Below are positions 18,014-26,407 of a stretch of DNA of 56,856 nucleotides, in pieces. Positions within the stretch are counted from its first letter, which is position 1. The number at the start of each line of letters is the position of its first letter. The notes under the pieces are model-generated. The model ran no database searches and had not been told where the DNA came from. It worked only from the letters and a program-made list of their open reading frames with translations. The position numbers and the translations under genes are program-made. Source of the stretch: Streptomyces sp. NRRL F-4489 (GTDB lineage: Bacteria > Actinomycetota > Actinomycetes > Streptomycetales > Streptomycetaceae); contig NZ_LLZI01000227.1 of the NCBI RefSeq assembly GCF_001509485.1, forward strand, positions 1-56,856. The letters are read 5' to 3'.

Positions 18014-19117
18014 ATGCAGACGGAGCTGAGCAACGCGCTGGGAGTCGAGTACGCCGTCTTCGGGTTCACGCCGTTCCCCGCGGTGGCCGCGGCGATCACC
18101 CGCGCCGGCGGGTTCGGGGTGCTCGGCGCGGTCCGCTACACCGCGCCCGGGGACCTCGTCCGCGATCTGGACTGGATGCAGGAGCACACCGAGGGGCTGC
18201 CCTACGGGCTGGACGTGGTGATGCCCGCCAAGAAGGTCGAGGGCGTCACCGAGGCCGACGTCGAGGCGATGATCCCGGAGGAGCACCGCCGCTACGTCCA
18301 GGCGATCCTGGACAAGTACGACGTACCGCCGCTGCCGCCCGGCGAGGCGTCCGGCTGGCGGATCACCGGATGGATGGAGGAGGTCGCCCGCACCCAGCTC
18401 GACGTGGCCTTCGACTACCCGATCAAGCTGCTCGCCAACGCGCTCGGCTCACCGCCCGCGGACGTCATCGAGCGCGCCCACGCGCACGGCGTCAAGGTCG
18501 CCGCGCTGGCCGGCAGTCCGCGCCACGCCCGCCACCACAAGGCCGCCGGTATCGACATCGTCGTCGCCCAGGGCTACGAGGCCGGCGGCCACACCGGCGA
18601 GATCGCCACCATGGTGCTCACCCCCGAGGTGGTGGCCGCCGTCGACCCGCTGCCGGTGCTCGCGGCCGGCGGGATCGGCACCGGCGAGCAGATCGCCGCC
18701 GGACTCGCGCTCGGCGCGCAGGGCGTCTGGCTCGGCTCGATCTGGCTCACCACCGAGGAGGCCGATCTGCACTCCCGGCGGCTGACCGCGAAACTGCTCG
18801 CCGCCGGCCCCGGCGACACCGTCCGCTCCCGCGCCCTGACCGGTAAACCCGCCCGCCAGCTGCGCACCGCGTGGACCGACGCCTGGGACGACCCCAGCGG
18901 CCCCGGCACCCTGCCGATGCCGCTCCAGGGCCTGCTGGTCGCCGAGGCCAACTCCCGTATCCAGCGGTACGAGACCGAACCGCTGCTCGGCACCCCGGTC
19001 GGCCAGATCGTCGGCCGGATGACCAGCGAACGCAGCGTCCAGGCCGTCTTCGACGACCTCACCCGCGGCTTCGAGCGGGCCATCGACCGCATCAACCGGA
19101 TCGCCGGACGCGCCTGA
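18014..19117 (+). CDS. Nitronate monooxygenase (2-nitropropane dioxygenase-like) FMN protein
   Basis: 367 aa TIM-barrel flavoprotein. V-A-A-A-I-T-R-A-G-G-F-G-V-L-G near the N-terminus, V-A-Q-G-Y-E-A-G-G-H-T-G (FMN/substrate loop) and V-L-A-A-G-G-I-G-T-G-E-Q-I-A are the NMO signatures. Insert G-L-D-V-V-M-P-A-K-K marks an actinobacterial subgroup usually found with lipid or acyl-CoA genes; a true nitronate substrate should not be assumed. It is the first gene of a set with two acyl-CoA synthetases downstream and has a palindromic operator candidate in front. Mycobacterial IpdC (sterol ring cleavage) has the same fold but looks more distant. Confidence 0.82.
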   Translation: MQTELSNALGVEYAVFGFTPFPAVAAAITRAGGFGVLGAVRYTAPGDLVRDLDWMQEHTEGLPYGLDVVMPAKKVEGVTEADVEAMIPEEHRRYVQAILDKYDVPPLPPGEASGWRITGWMEEVARTQLDVAFDYPIKLLANALGSPPADVIERAHAHGVKVAALAGSPRHARHHKAAGIDIVVAQGYEAGGHTGEIATMVLTPEVVAAVDPLPVLAAGGIGTGEQIAAGLALGAQGVWLGSIWLTTEEADLHSRRLTAKLLAAGPGDTVRSRALTGKPARQLRTAWTDAWDDPSGPGTLPMPLQGLLVAEANSRIQRYETEPLLGTPVGQIVGRMTSERSVQAVFDDLTRGFERAIDRINRIAGRA

Positions 19118-19157
19118 ACCCCGCCCCGGCCGAGGAGGACACCAGGAGGGCACCGCC

Positions 19158-20708
19158 ATGACCGACACCCCCAACGGCTTCTGGGCGCAGGCCACCGCCG
19201 ACCCCGGCCGGACGGTCCTGATCGCCCCGGACGGCGCGGAGTGGACCGCCGGCCGGCTGCACGCCGCCGCCAACCGGCTCGTCCACGGGCTGCGCGCGGC
19301 CGGCCTGGAACGGGGCGACGCGTTCGCCGCCGTCCTCCCCAACGGCGTGGAGTTCTTCACCGCCTACCTCGCCGCCGCCCAGGCCGGCTTCTACCTCGTC
19401 CCCGTCAACCACCACCTCGTCGGCCCGGAGATCGCCTGGATCGTCGCCGACTCCGGGGCCAAGGTGCTGATCGCCCACGAGCGGTTCGGCGACGCGGCCC
19501 GGGACGCCGCCGACGAGGCGGGCCTCGCTGCCGCCCGGCGCTACGCCGTCGGCGACGTCCCCGGCTTCCGCCCGTACGCCGAACTCCTCGACGGACAGCC
19601 GGAGTCCGCGCCCGACGAGCGCACCCTCGGCTGGGTGATGAACTACACCTCCGGTACGACGGGCCGCCCGCGCGGCATCCGCCGCCCGCTGCCCGGCAAA
19701 CCCCCCGAGGAGACCCCGCTCGGCGGTTTCCTCGGCATCTTCGGCATCCGCCCGTTCGACGGCAACGTCCACCTGGTGTGCTCGCCGCTCTACCACACCG
19801 CCGTCCTCCAGTTCGCCGGCGCCTCCCTGCACATCGGGCACCGCGTCGTCCTGATGGACAAGTGGACGCCGGAGGAGATGCTGCGTCTGATAGCGCGGTA
19901 CGGGTGCACGCACACCCATATGGTCCCGACCCAGTTCCACCGCCTCCTCGCCCTCCCGGAGGAGGTCCGCGGCCGGTACGACGTGTCGTCCATGCGGCAC
20001 GCCATCCACGGCGCCGCGCCCTGCCCCGACCACGTCAAACGCGCCATGATCGACTGGTGGGGCGGATGCGTGGAGGAGTACTACGCGGCCAGCGAGGGCG
20101 GCGGGGCCTTCGCCACCGCCGAGGACTGGCTGAAGAAGCCGGGGACGGTTGGCCGGGCCTGGCCGATCAGCGAACTGGCGGTCTTCGACGACGACGGCAA
20201 CCGGCTGCCCGCCGGCCAACTGGGCACCGTCTACATGAAGATGGCCACCGGCGGCTTCTCCTACCACAAGGACGAGTCCAAGACCCGGAAGAACCGCATC
20301 GGCGACTTCTTCACCGTGGGCGACCTCGGCTACCTGGACGAGGACGGCTACCTCTTCCTCCGGGACCGCAAGATCGACATGATCATCTCCGGCGGGGTCA
20401 ACATCTACCCGGCCGAGATCGAGTCCGTCCTCCTCTCCCACCCCGCCGTCGCCGACGCCGCCGCGTTCGGCATCCCGCACGACGACTGGGGCGAGGAGGT
20501 CAAGGCGGTGGTCGAACCGGCCGAGGGCCACCGGCCCGGCCCGGAACTGGCCGCCGCGCTCCTGGAACACTGCGCCCACCGGCTGGCCGGCTACAAACGC
20601 CCCCGCTCCGTCGACTTCACCACCGCCATGCCGCGCGACCCCAACGGCAAGCTCTACAAGCGGCGGCTGCGGGACCCGTATTGGGAGGGGCGGGAGCGGG
20701 CGGTGTAG
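19158..20708 (+). CDS. Acyl-CoA synthetase (AMP-forming), FadD4-like
   Basis: 516 aa adenylate-forming enzyme. A3 motif Y-T-S-G-T-T-G-R-P-R-G is at about residues 163-173. A5-like Y-Y-A-A-S-E-G follows, then G-D-L-G-Y-L-D-E-D-G-Y and the hinge D-R-K-I-D-M-I-I-S-G-G-V-N-I-Y-P-A-E-I-E-S. C-terminal P-N-G-K-L-Y-K carries the catalytic Lys. It should activate a carboxylic acid as acyl-AMP and then acyl-CoA; chain length or sterol specificity cannot be read. ATG with AGGAGG just upstream, 40 nt after the NMO-like gene, so likely the second gene of that operon. Confidence 0.9.
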   Translation: MTDTPNGFWAQATADPGRTVLIAPDGAEWTAGRLHAAANRLVHGLRAAGLERGDAFAAVLPNGVEFFTAYLAAAQAGFYLVPVNHHLVGPEIAWIVADSGAKVLIAHERFGDAARDAADEAGLAAARRYAVGDVPGFRPYAELLDGQPESAPDERTLGWVMNYTSGTTGRPRGIRRPLPGKPPEETPLGGFLGIFGIRPFDGNVHLVCSPLYHTAVLQFAGASLHIGHRVVLMDKWTPEEMLRLIARYGCTHTHMVPTQFHRLLALPEEVRGRYDVSSMRHAIHGAAPCPDHVKRAMIDWWGGCVEEYYAASEGGGAFATAEDWLKKPGTVGRAWPISELAVFDDDGNRLPAGQLGTVYMKMATGGFSYHKDESKTRKNRIGDFFTVGDLGYLDEDGYLFLRDRKIDMIISGGVNIYPAEIESVLLSHPAVADAAAFGIPHDDWGEEVKAVVEPAEGHRPGPELAAALLEHCAHRLAGYKRPRSVDFTTAMPRDPNGKLYKRRLRDPYWEGRERAV

Positions 20709-20853
20709 GGGCGTCCTGGGGGGAGGGCCCGGCTGCGGGGCGCTGCCGGGTCGGTCCCTGGGGAGGCGGGCCGGTCGGCGCGGGCCCGGTTGCTGGGCGC
20801 GTCGCCGTGCCTGGTGCCTTGACCGGTCCTCGGGTGGCGCTCAGGATCACCGC

Positions 20854-22566
20854 ATGACGGATGCCATGGATGCCACGGACGCGGCAGGGGCGCCGCCCGC
20901 CCCGGGTGCCGGAGGCGCCTCGTACGCCTCCTGCACCTCGTACGCCTCGTTCGACTCACCCGTAACGGGCGCGCGGAGCAACACGGTCGACGGGATCCTG
21001 CGGCGGAGCGCGCGGCGGGTGCCGGAGCGGACAGCGCTGCGGTACGGAGAGCGCCGCTGGACCTACCGGGAACTGGACCGCGCGGTGACCGCCGCCGCCC
21101 GGCTGCTGCTGGCCCGGGGCCTGCGCCCCGGGGACCGGGTGGCGTCCTACGGGCACAACTCCGACGCGTACCTGATCGGCTTCCTGGCCTGCGCCCGCGC
21201 CGGGCTGGTGCACGTCCCGGTGAACCACGCCCTCGCCGGCGACGAACTGGGCTATCTCCTCGGCCAGTCCGGCAGTGCGCTCGTCCTCACGGACCCGGAG
21301 CTGGCCGCCCGGCTGCCGGACGGCCTGCCCGCGCTGCCGCTGCACGGGGCGCCGGACGGGCTGCTCGAGCGGCTGGCGGAGGAGGCGGATGCGGCGGAGG
21401 AGGCGGAGGGGGTAGTTCCGCTGCCGGACGTGGCCGAGGACGCCCTCGTCCAGCTCCTGTACACCTCGGGCACCACCGCGCTCCCCAAGGGGGCGATGAT
21501 GACCCACCGCGCCCTGGTGCACGAGTACACCAGCGCCCTCACCGCCCTCGACCTCAAGGAGAGCGACCGCCCCGTCCACTCCCTGCCGCTCTACCACTCC
21601 GCCCAGATGCACGTCTTCCTGCTGCCCTACCTGGCGGTGGGCGCGGAGAACACCATCCTGGACGGGCCGGACCCCGAGCGGATCTTCACGCTGGTGGAGG
21701 AGGGCCGGGCGGACAGCCTGTTCGCCCCGCCGACGGTCTGGATCGCGCTGGCCGGCCACCCCGGCTTCGCCACCCGGGACCTCGGCGGGCTGCGGAAGGC
21801 GTACTACGGCGCGTCGATCATGCCCGTCCCGGTCCTGGAACGGCTCCGCGCCCGCCTGCCGCACCTGGCCTTCTACAACTGCTTCGGCCAGAGCGAGATC
21901 GGCCCCCTGGCCACCGTCCTCCGCCCGGAGGAGCACGAGGGCCGGCTCGCGTCCTGCGGGCGGCCGGTGCTGTTCGTGGAGGCCCGGGTGGTGGACGAGG
22001 ACGGCCGGGAGGTGCCGGACGGCACCCGGGGCGAGATCGTCTACCGCTCCCCGCAGCTGTGCACCGGCTACTGGGACAAGCCGGCGGAGACCGCCGAGGC
22101 GTTCCGGGGCGGCTGGTTCCACTCCGGGGACCTCGCCGTCCGGGACGCGGAGGGCTATGTCACGATCGTGGACCGGGTCAAGGACGTCATTAACTCCGGC
22201 GGGGTGCTGGTCGCCTCGCGCCAGGTGGAGGACGCGCTGTACACGCATCCGCAGGTCGCCGAGGTCGCGGTCATCGGGCTGCCGGACGAGCGGTGGATCG
22301 AGGCGGTGACCGCGGTGGTGGTCCGGCGCCCGGCCCCGGGGCACGAGGACGGGGCGGACGTGGCCGCCGAGGGCAGTGGTGCCGGCGGGGCCGGCGAGGC
22401 GCGGGGCGGGGGCGAGGTGACCGAGGTCGAGCTGATCGCCGTGGCCCGGGCCCGGCTGGCGCCGTTCAAGGTGCCCAAGCGGGTGGTGTTCGTGGACGCG
22501 CTGCCGCGCAACGCCAGCGGCAAGGTCCTCAAGCGTGCGCTGCGCGAGCGGTTCGGCACGGGCTGA
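20854..22566 (+). CDS. Acyl-CoA synthetase (AMP-forming), long-chain type
   Basis: 570 aa. A3 motif L-Y-T-S-G-T-T-A-L-P-K-G-A-M-M-T-H is intact. Y-N-C-F-G-Q-S-E-I-G is the A5-like motif, H-S-G-D-L-A-V-R-D the A7, D-R-V-K-D-V-I-N-S-G-G-V-L the A8 hinge and N-A-S-G-K-V-L-K the A10 Lys. The first 45 or so residues are a low-complexity Ala/Gly/Ser extension (S-Y-A-S-C-T-S-Y-A-S) outside the fold. A Gly/Ala-rich insert of about 30 residues sits in the C-terminal domain at 22340-22420. Start ATG is probably leaderless: CAGGAT lies 6 nt before it. Separated from the previous ligase by 145 nt, so possibly independently transcribed. Confidence 0.88.
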   Translation: MTDAMDATDAAGAPPAPGAGGASYASCTSYASFDSPVTGARSNTVDGILRRSARRVPERTALRYGERRWTYRELDRAVTAAARLLLARGLRPGDRVASYGHNSDAYLIGFLACARAGLVHVPVNHALAGDELGYLLGQSGSALVLTDPELAARLPDGLPALPLHGAPDGLLERLAEEADAAEEAEGVVPLPDVAEDALVQLLYTSGTTALPKGAMMTHRALVHEYTSALTALDLKESDRPVHSLPLYHSAQMHVFLLPYLAVGAENTILDGPDPERIFTLVEEGRADSLFAPPTVWIALAGHPGFATRDLGGLRKAYYGASIMPVPVLERLRARLPHLAFYNCFGQSEIGPLATVLRPEEHEGRLASCGRPVLFVEARVVDEDGREVPDGTRGEIVYRSPQLCTGYWDKPAETAEAFRGGWFHSGDLAVRDAEGYVTIVDRVKDVINSGGVLVASRQVEDALYTHPQVAEVAVIGLPDERWIEAVTAVVVRRPAPGHEDGADVAAEGSGAGGAGEARGGGEVTEVELIAVARARLAPFKVPKRVVFVDALPRNASGKVLKRALRERFGTG

Positions 22567-22583
22567 GCGGCGCGCGGCGGGCC

Positions 22584-22640
22584 GTTGTCAGTGGTCGCTG
22601 CCATGCTGGGAAACGGCACTGACGACCGCACTGACGACCG
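22584..22640. repeat. Inverted and tandem repeats upstream of the second VOC gene
   Basis: CACTGACGACCG is repeated twice in tandem (22617-22628, 22629-22640). GTTGTCAGTG at 22584-22593 is a 9-of-10 inverted match to CACTGACGAC at 22617-22626. Position in front of the gene suggests a regulator binding region. Confidence 0.45.
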
Positions 22641-22658
22641 CGTGATCGGAGCACCCAC

Positions 22659-23459
22659 ATGCTGACGACCCATTACGTCCCCGGCGCGCCGAACTGGCTC
22701 GATCTCGGCGCCCCCGACGTCGACGCCGCCGCCCGGTTCTACGCCGCGGTGTTCGGCTGGACGTTCCACTCGGCCGGCCCGGAGGGCGGCGGCTACGGCT
22801 TCTTCCGGCTCGGCGGGAAGACGGTCGCCGCCGTCGGCCCGCTGACGGAGGAGGGCGCGGAGCCGGCCTGGACGGTCTACTTCCACACCACCGACGCGGA
22901 CGCGGTCTGCAAGGCCGCCGAGCAGGCCGGCGGCCGGGTCCGGACGGGGCCGATGGACGTCTTCACGGCCGGCCGGCTGGCCATGCTCACCGACCCCACG
23001 GGCGCCGACTTCGCCATCTGGCAGCCCGGCGACGTCCCCGGCCTGGACGTCGTCATGGAGCCGAACACCCTGTGCTGGACGGAGCTGTACACCACCGACG
23101 TCGCCATGGCCAAAGGCTTCTACCGCACGGTCTTCCACTGGAGCTACCACGACGTTCCCACGGGCGGCGAGGTCGGCTACAGCCTCGTCTCCGCGCCCGG
23201 CGGCGGAGTGGGCGAGGACACCGCGCAGGGCGGCATCCTCCAGCTCCAGCAGATGCATCTGGACGCCGGCTCCACGTCCGAGTGGCACCCGTACTTCGGC
23301 GTCACCGACTGCGACGCCGCGTACGAGAAGGCCATCGGCCACGGCGCCACGGTCCTCATCCCGCCGATGAACGCCCCCGGCGTCGGCCGTCTGGCGATGG
23401 TGAAGGACCCGGCGGGCGCCCCCTTCGCCGTGATCAAGGGGGACCCGTCGATGACCTGA
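22659..23459 (+). CDS. Two-domain VOC (glyoxalase-fold) protein, paralogue of the gene at 9022
   Basis: 266 aa. Module 1 opens N-W-L-D-L-G-A-P-D-V-D-A-A-A-R-F-Y-A-A-V-F-G-W; module 2 opens C-W-T-E-L-Y-T-T-D-V-A-M-A-K-G-F-Y-R-T-V-F-H-W. This duplicated layout, with D-P-T-G-A-D-F-A-I-W-Q ending module 1, matches the 27-30 kDa CFP-30B/hydroxylase-like VOC proteins common in actinobacteria. Reaction unknown. ATG at 22659, preceded by GGAG. Convergent with the phenylacetate-CoA ligase gene. Confidence 0.85.
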   Translation: MLTTHYVPGAPNWLDLGAPDVDAAARFYAAVFGWTFHSAGPEGGGYGFFRLGGKTVAAVGPLTEEGAEPAWTVYFHTTDADAVCKAAEQAGGRVRTGPMDVFTAGRLAMLTDPTGADFAIWQPGDVPGLDVVMEPNTLCWTELYTTDVAMAKGFYRTVFHWSYHDVPTGGEVGYSLVSAPGGGVGEDTAQGGILQLQQMHLDAGSTSEWHPYFGVTDCDAAYEKAIGHGATVLIPPMNAPGVGRLAMVKDPAGAPFAVIKGDPSMT

Positions 23460-23525
23460 CGCGCGGGGTGCGGTGGGGCTTGGGGCCGGCTACCGGGCCG
23501 GGCCGTTGGGACCACCGGCGCCCCG

Positions 23526-24950
23526 TCACGCCTCCCCTCTGGCGTCCACGATCCGCTTGAACTTCCCCACCGAGCGCTCCAGGGTCTCCGGATCGACGAT
23601 CTCGACCGCGACGGTGACGCCGATCCCGTCCTTGACGCCGCGCGCGATCCGGCCGGCCGCCGCCGCGCGGTCGTCCGCCGTGGCGTCCGGCCGGGCCTCG
23701 GCCCGTACGGTCAGCTGGTCCAGCCGGCCCTCGCGGGTCAGCCGCAGCTGGAAGTGCGGCGCGACCCCGGGCGTCCGCAGCACGATCTCCTCGATCTGGG
23801 CCGGGAAGAGATTGACCCCGCGCAGGATGATCATGTCGTCGCTGCGCCCGGTGACCTTCTCCATCCGGCGGAAGGCCGGCCGGGCGGTGCCGGGCAGCAG
23901 CCGGGTCAGATCCCGGGTGCGGTAGCGGATGACCGGCATGGCCTCGTTGGTGAGGGAGGTGAGGACCAGTTCGCCGGGCGTGCCGTCCGGCAGTACCTCG
24001 CCGGTGATCGGGTCGACGACCTCGGGCAGGAAGTGGTCCTCCCACACATGCAGCCCGTCCTTGGTCTCCACACACTCCTGCGCCACGCCGGGGCCCATCA
24101 CCTCCGACAGCCCGTAGATGTCCACCGCGTCGATGGCGAAGCGCTCCTCGATCTCCCGGCGCATCTCCTGCGTCCAGGGCTCGGCGCCGAAGACGCCCAC
24201 CTTCAGCGAGGTGGTCCGCGGATCGATGCCCTGCCGCTCGAACTCGTCCAGGAGGGTGAGCATGTACGACGGCGTCACCATGATGATCTCGGGCCGGAAG
24301 TCCTGGATGATCCGCACCTGGCGGCTGGTCATCCCGCCGGAGGCCGGGACGACGGTGCAGCCGAGCCGCTCCGCGCCGTAGTGCGCCCCGAGCCCACCGG
24401 TGAACAGCCCGTAGCCATAGGCGATATGGACGGTATGCCCGGGCCGCGCACCCGCCGCGCGCAGCGAACGGGCCACCAGGCCCGCCCACTTCGAGAGGTC
24501 CCCCTCGGTGTAGCCGACGACGGTGGGCAGCCCGGTGGTGCCGCTGGACGCGTGCAGCCGCCGGATCCGGTCCTTGGGCACCGCGAACATCCCGAACGGG
24601 TAGTGCGCCCGCAGATCGTCCTTCACGGTGAACGGGAAGCGGGCCAGATCCGCCACCGTACGGCAGTCCTCCGGGTGGACCCCGGCCCGGTCGAACGCCG
24701 CGCGGTAGAAGGGGACGTGCGCGTAGGCGTGGTGCAACGAGGCGCGCAGGCGGGTGAGCTGGAGCGCGCGCAGGGCGTCCACCGACAGCCGCTCGGCGTC
24801 CTCGCACCACTCGCCCCCGCAGACCGATTCGCCCGCCGGACCGCTGGCCAGTCCGTCCGCCGATCCGCTAGCCGGTCCATCCGCCAGCCCGTCCGCCGGT
24901 CCGCCGGCCGTCCCTCTGTCCGTAGCCGCTTCCGGCATGGATGATCCCAC
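23526..24950 (-). CDS. paaK: Phenylacetate-CoA ligase
   Basis: 474 aa. A core of L-T-R-L-R-A-S-L-H-H-A-Y-A-H-V-P-F-Y-R, S-S-G-T-T-G-L-P-T-V-V-G-Y-T (ATP loop), Y-G-L-S-E-V-M-G-P-G-V and G-R-S-D-D-M-I-I-L-R-G-V-N-L-F-P identifies the PaaK family, which makes phenylacetyl-CoA (or another aryl-acetyl-CoA) with ATP. I choose GTG at 24948-24950 because GGGAGG lies 7 nt upstream; an ATG four codons in is the alternative. The first 45 residues are a repetitive D-G-x-A-x-G-P-A-S-G type extension that is not part of the fold. No paaABCDE oxygenase genes are in the window. An 18-bp perfect palindrome sits 12 nt before the start. Confidence 0.92.
   Translation of the reverse strand: MGSSMPEAATDRGTAGGPADGLADGPASGSADGLASGPAGESVCGGEWCEDAERLSVDALRALQLTRLRASLHHAYAHVPFYRAAFDRAGVHPEDCRTVADLARFPFTVKDDLRAHYPFGMFAVPKDRIRRLHASSGTTGLPTVVGYTEGDLSKWAGLVARSLRAAGARPGHTVHIAYGYGLFTGGLGAHYGAERLGCTVVPASGGMTSRQVRIIQDFRPEIIMVTPSYMLTLLDEFERQGIDPRTTSLKVGVFGAEPWTQEMRREIEERFAIDAVDIYGLSEVMGPGVAQECVETKDGLHVWEDHFLPEVVDPITGEVLPDGTPGELVLTSLTNEAMPVIRYRTRDLTRLLPGTARPAFRRMEKVTGRSDDMIILRGVNLFPAQIEEIVLRTPGVAPHFQLRLTREGRLDQLTVRAEARPDATADDRAAAAGRIARGVKDGIGVTVAVEIVDPETLERSVGKFKRIVDARGEA
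24840..24907. repeat. Degenerate GC-rich tandem repeat inside the 5' end of paaK
   Basis: Variations of the 12-bp theme CCGGTCCRTCCG recur here and encode the Asp-Gly-Leu-Ala-like repeats of the N-terminal extension. Length of the extension probably varies between strains. Confidence 0.5.
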
Positions 24951-24962
24951 CGCCTTGCCTCC

Positions 24963-24980
24963 CTACCGATCATTCGGTAG
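24963..24980. promoter_or_regulatory. Perfect 18-bp palindromic operator upstream of paaK
   Basis: CTACCGA-TCAT-TCGGTAG: two perfect 7-bp arms, 12 nt before the paaK start and overlapping its expected promoter. Size and ACCGA/TCGGT arms are typical of TetR-family sites controlling aryl- or acyl-CoA genes. The matching regulator gene is not in the window. Confidence 0.65.
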
Positions 24981-25065
24981 CCACGTGCCGCCGCTCCAAG
25001 TAATCAGCGCGCGGCGAACACGTCAAGAGGCGTGCCCGGCACGGTCCGCGGGTAGCGTCGGGCGC

Positions 25066-25761
25066 ATGGGTGACGTACAGAAGGTGCAGGTCGGTGACGT
25101 CCAGCTGGCATACCGCGTCTGGGGCGAGGCGGACGCGCCCCCGGCGGTCCTGCTGCACAGCCTCGGCGAGGACGGTGAGGACTGGCGCGGGGTGGTCGGC
25201 CGGCTCGCCACCACCCACCGCGTCCACGCCCTCGACCAGCGCGGGCACGGCCGCAGCGACTGGCCGGGGGAGTACGGGTTCGAGCGCTGGCGGGACGACG
25301 CGATCGGCTTCGTGGAGGCCCTCGGCCTCGGCCCGGTCACGCTCATCGGCCACTCGCTGGGCGCCACCGCCGCGCTGCTGCTGGCCGCCCACCGCCCGGA
25401 TCTGGTCTCCCATCTGATCGCGGAGGAGCCGGCCCCGCCGGTGCCCGCCGACCCGCCGCAGGAGGTCCCGGCGCCGCCGCCCGGTCCGGCGTCCTTCGAC
25501 TGGCAGGCCAAGGCCGCCGTGGTCGCCGAACGCAACGCCCCCGCGCCGCACTGGCGCACCGCCCTGGCCGCCATCACCGCGCCCACCCTCGTCATGTCCG
25601 GCGGCGCGACCAGCCCCATCCCCCCGGACCATCTCGCCGAACTGGCCGACACCATCCCCACCGCCCGCCTGGTAACCATCGAGGACGCCGGCCATCTCAT
25701 CCACGAGGACCGCCCCGGCGATTACCTGGCCGCGGTGACGTCCTTCCTGGCGGGGGCGTAA
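25066..25761 (+). CDS. Alpha/beta hydrolase
   Basis: 231 aa, small for the fold. H-S-L-G-E-D (oxyanion), D-Q-R-G-H-G-R-S-D, nucleophile elbow G-H-S-L-G-A and C-terminal E-D-A-G-H-L-I-H-E-D give Ser and His; the Asp is likely within L-V-M-S-G-G or nearby. A Pro-rich segment (P-V-P-A-D-P-P-Q-E-V) replaces part of the cap domain. ATG at 25066, with a -10-like TAGCGT at 25053-25058 and 7 nt between, so probably leaderless. Divergent from paaK. Substrate not predictable. Confidence 0.85.
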   Translation: MGDVQKVQVGDVQLAYRVWGEADAPPAVLLHSLGEDGEDWRGVVGRLATTHRVHALDQRGHGRSDWPGEYGFERWRDDAIGFVEALGLGPVTLIGHSLGATAALLLAAHRPDLVSHLIAEEPAPPVPADPPQEVPAPPPGPASFDWQAKAAVVAERNAPAPHWRTALAAITAPTLVMSGGATSPIPPDHLAELADTIPTARLVTIEDAGHLIHEDRPGDYLAAVTSFLAGA

Positions 25762-25890
25762 CGGCGCGCGTCGGCGGCGGCGTAACGACGGCGCGTTAGC
25801 GGGGCGTGACGGTGGCGCGTCGGCGGGAGCACAGCCGCGGCGCGTCGGCAGGGCCGAACGGGAGCGCATCGGTGGGGGCGTTAGGGGGCC

Positions 25891-26020
25891 GCGTCGGCGG
25901 GGGTGCAACGGCAGTGTGTGAGCGGCGGCGCAACCGTGACGCGTCGGCGGGGATGCAAAGGCAGCGCGTGGGCGGCGGCGCAACGGTGACGCGTCGACGG
26001 GAGCGTTACGGCGGCGCGCC
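25891..26020. repeat. 50-bp tandem repeat, two full copies plus a partial third
   Basis: Copies at 25891-25940 and 25941-25990 differ at about 6 of 50 positions; a third, diverged partial copy runs to about 26020. Each begins GCGTCGGCGG and ends CAACNGTGAC. Further degenerate GCGTCGGCGG starts occur upstream from 25770. Confidence 0.85.
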
Positions 26021-26106
26021 CCGCGCTGCCCACCGGTGCCTGGTGCTGCCCACCGGCGCCCCGCGCTGTCCGCCGGCGCCCCGCGCCCCGAGCCCGGGCC
26101 CCCGCC

Positions 26107-26250
26107 GCAGCCCGGTGCCCAAGCCCCCCCGGGCCCGGGGCCCCGGCCGCAGCCCGGTGCCCAAGCCCCTCGAGCCCAGGGCCCCCGCCGCAGCCCGCTG
26201 CCCAAGCCCCCCGGGCCCGGAGCCCCGCCCGCAGCCCGGTGCCCGGGGCC
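26107..26250. repeat. 41/42-bp tandem repeat, about four copies
   Basis: Units start GCAGCCCGGTGCCC at 26107, 26149, 26190 (GCTG variant) and 26231, spaced 42, 41 and 41 bp, followed by AAGCCCCYCGRGCCC. Almost pure G/C. Confidence 0.85.
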
Positions 26251-26359
26251 CGTAAGCTCCCCTCTAAGCTCCACCCGACGGTCCCCTCCACGGGAATACC
26301 CGGCCCCCTGCGCCGCGTTGAGGCCCCGCAGGGGGGCCACGGGCCCCCTACGGGATCCG

Positions 26360-26385
26360 TTCGGGCACCCCCTAGGTGCCCCGAA
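26360..26385 (+). promoter_or_regulatory. Hairpin in the leader of the chorismate mutase gene
   Basis: TTCGGGCACC (26360-26369) and GGTGCCCCGAA (26375-26385) pair with one bulged C around a 5-nt loop. It ends about 22 nt before the GTG start, close to the GGAGGGGGAG ribosome binding site. Could act as operator or RNA structure. Confidence 0.4.
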
Positions 26386-26407
26386 GCGCCCCCGGAGGGG
26401 GAGCGAA

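Larger units (their letters stand above)
25762..26407. other. 646-bp non-coding region with two families of GC-rich tandem repeats
   Basis: I find no credible gene here. The left part has 50-bp repeats, the middle has 41/42-bp repeats, and the right part (26280-26407) holds two GC-rich hairpins and the ribosome binding site of the chorismate mutase gene. The frames that run through it consist of Arg/Pro/Gly noise, and the 41-bp unit is not a multiple of three, which argues against coding. Confidence 0.75.

Noticed and set aside
18014..19117. Assigning the nitronate monooxygenase-like gene as ipdC
   Set aside because: Same fold but the G-L-D-V-V-M-P insert and overall sequence point to another subgroup; sterol ring genes are absent.
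25891..26250. CRISPR-like repeat array
   Set aside because: Units are directly adjacent with no spacers of unique sequence, and are degenerate GC-rich tandem repeats; no cas genes.
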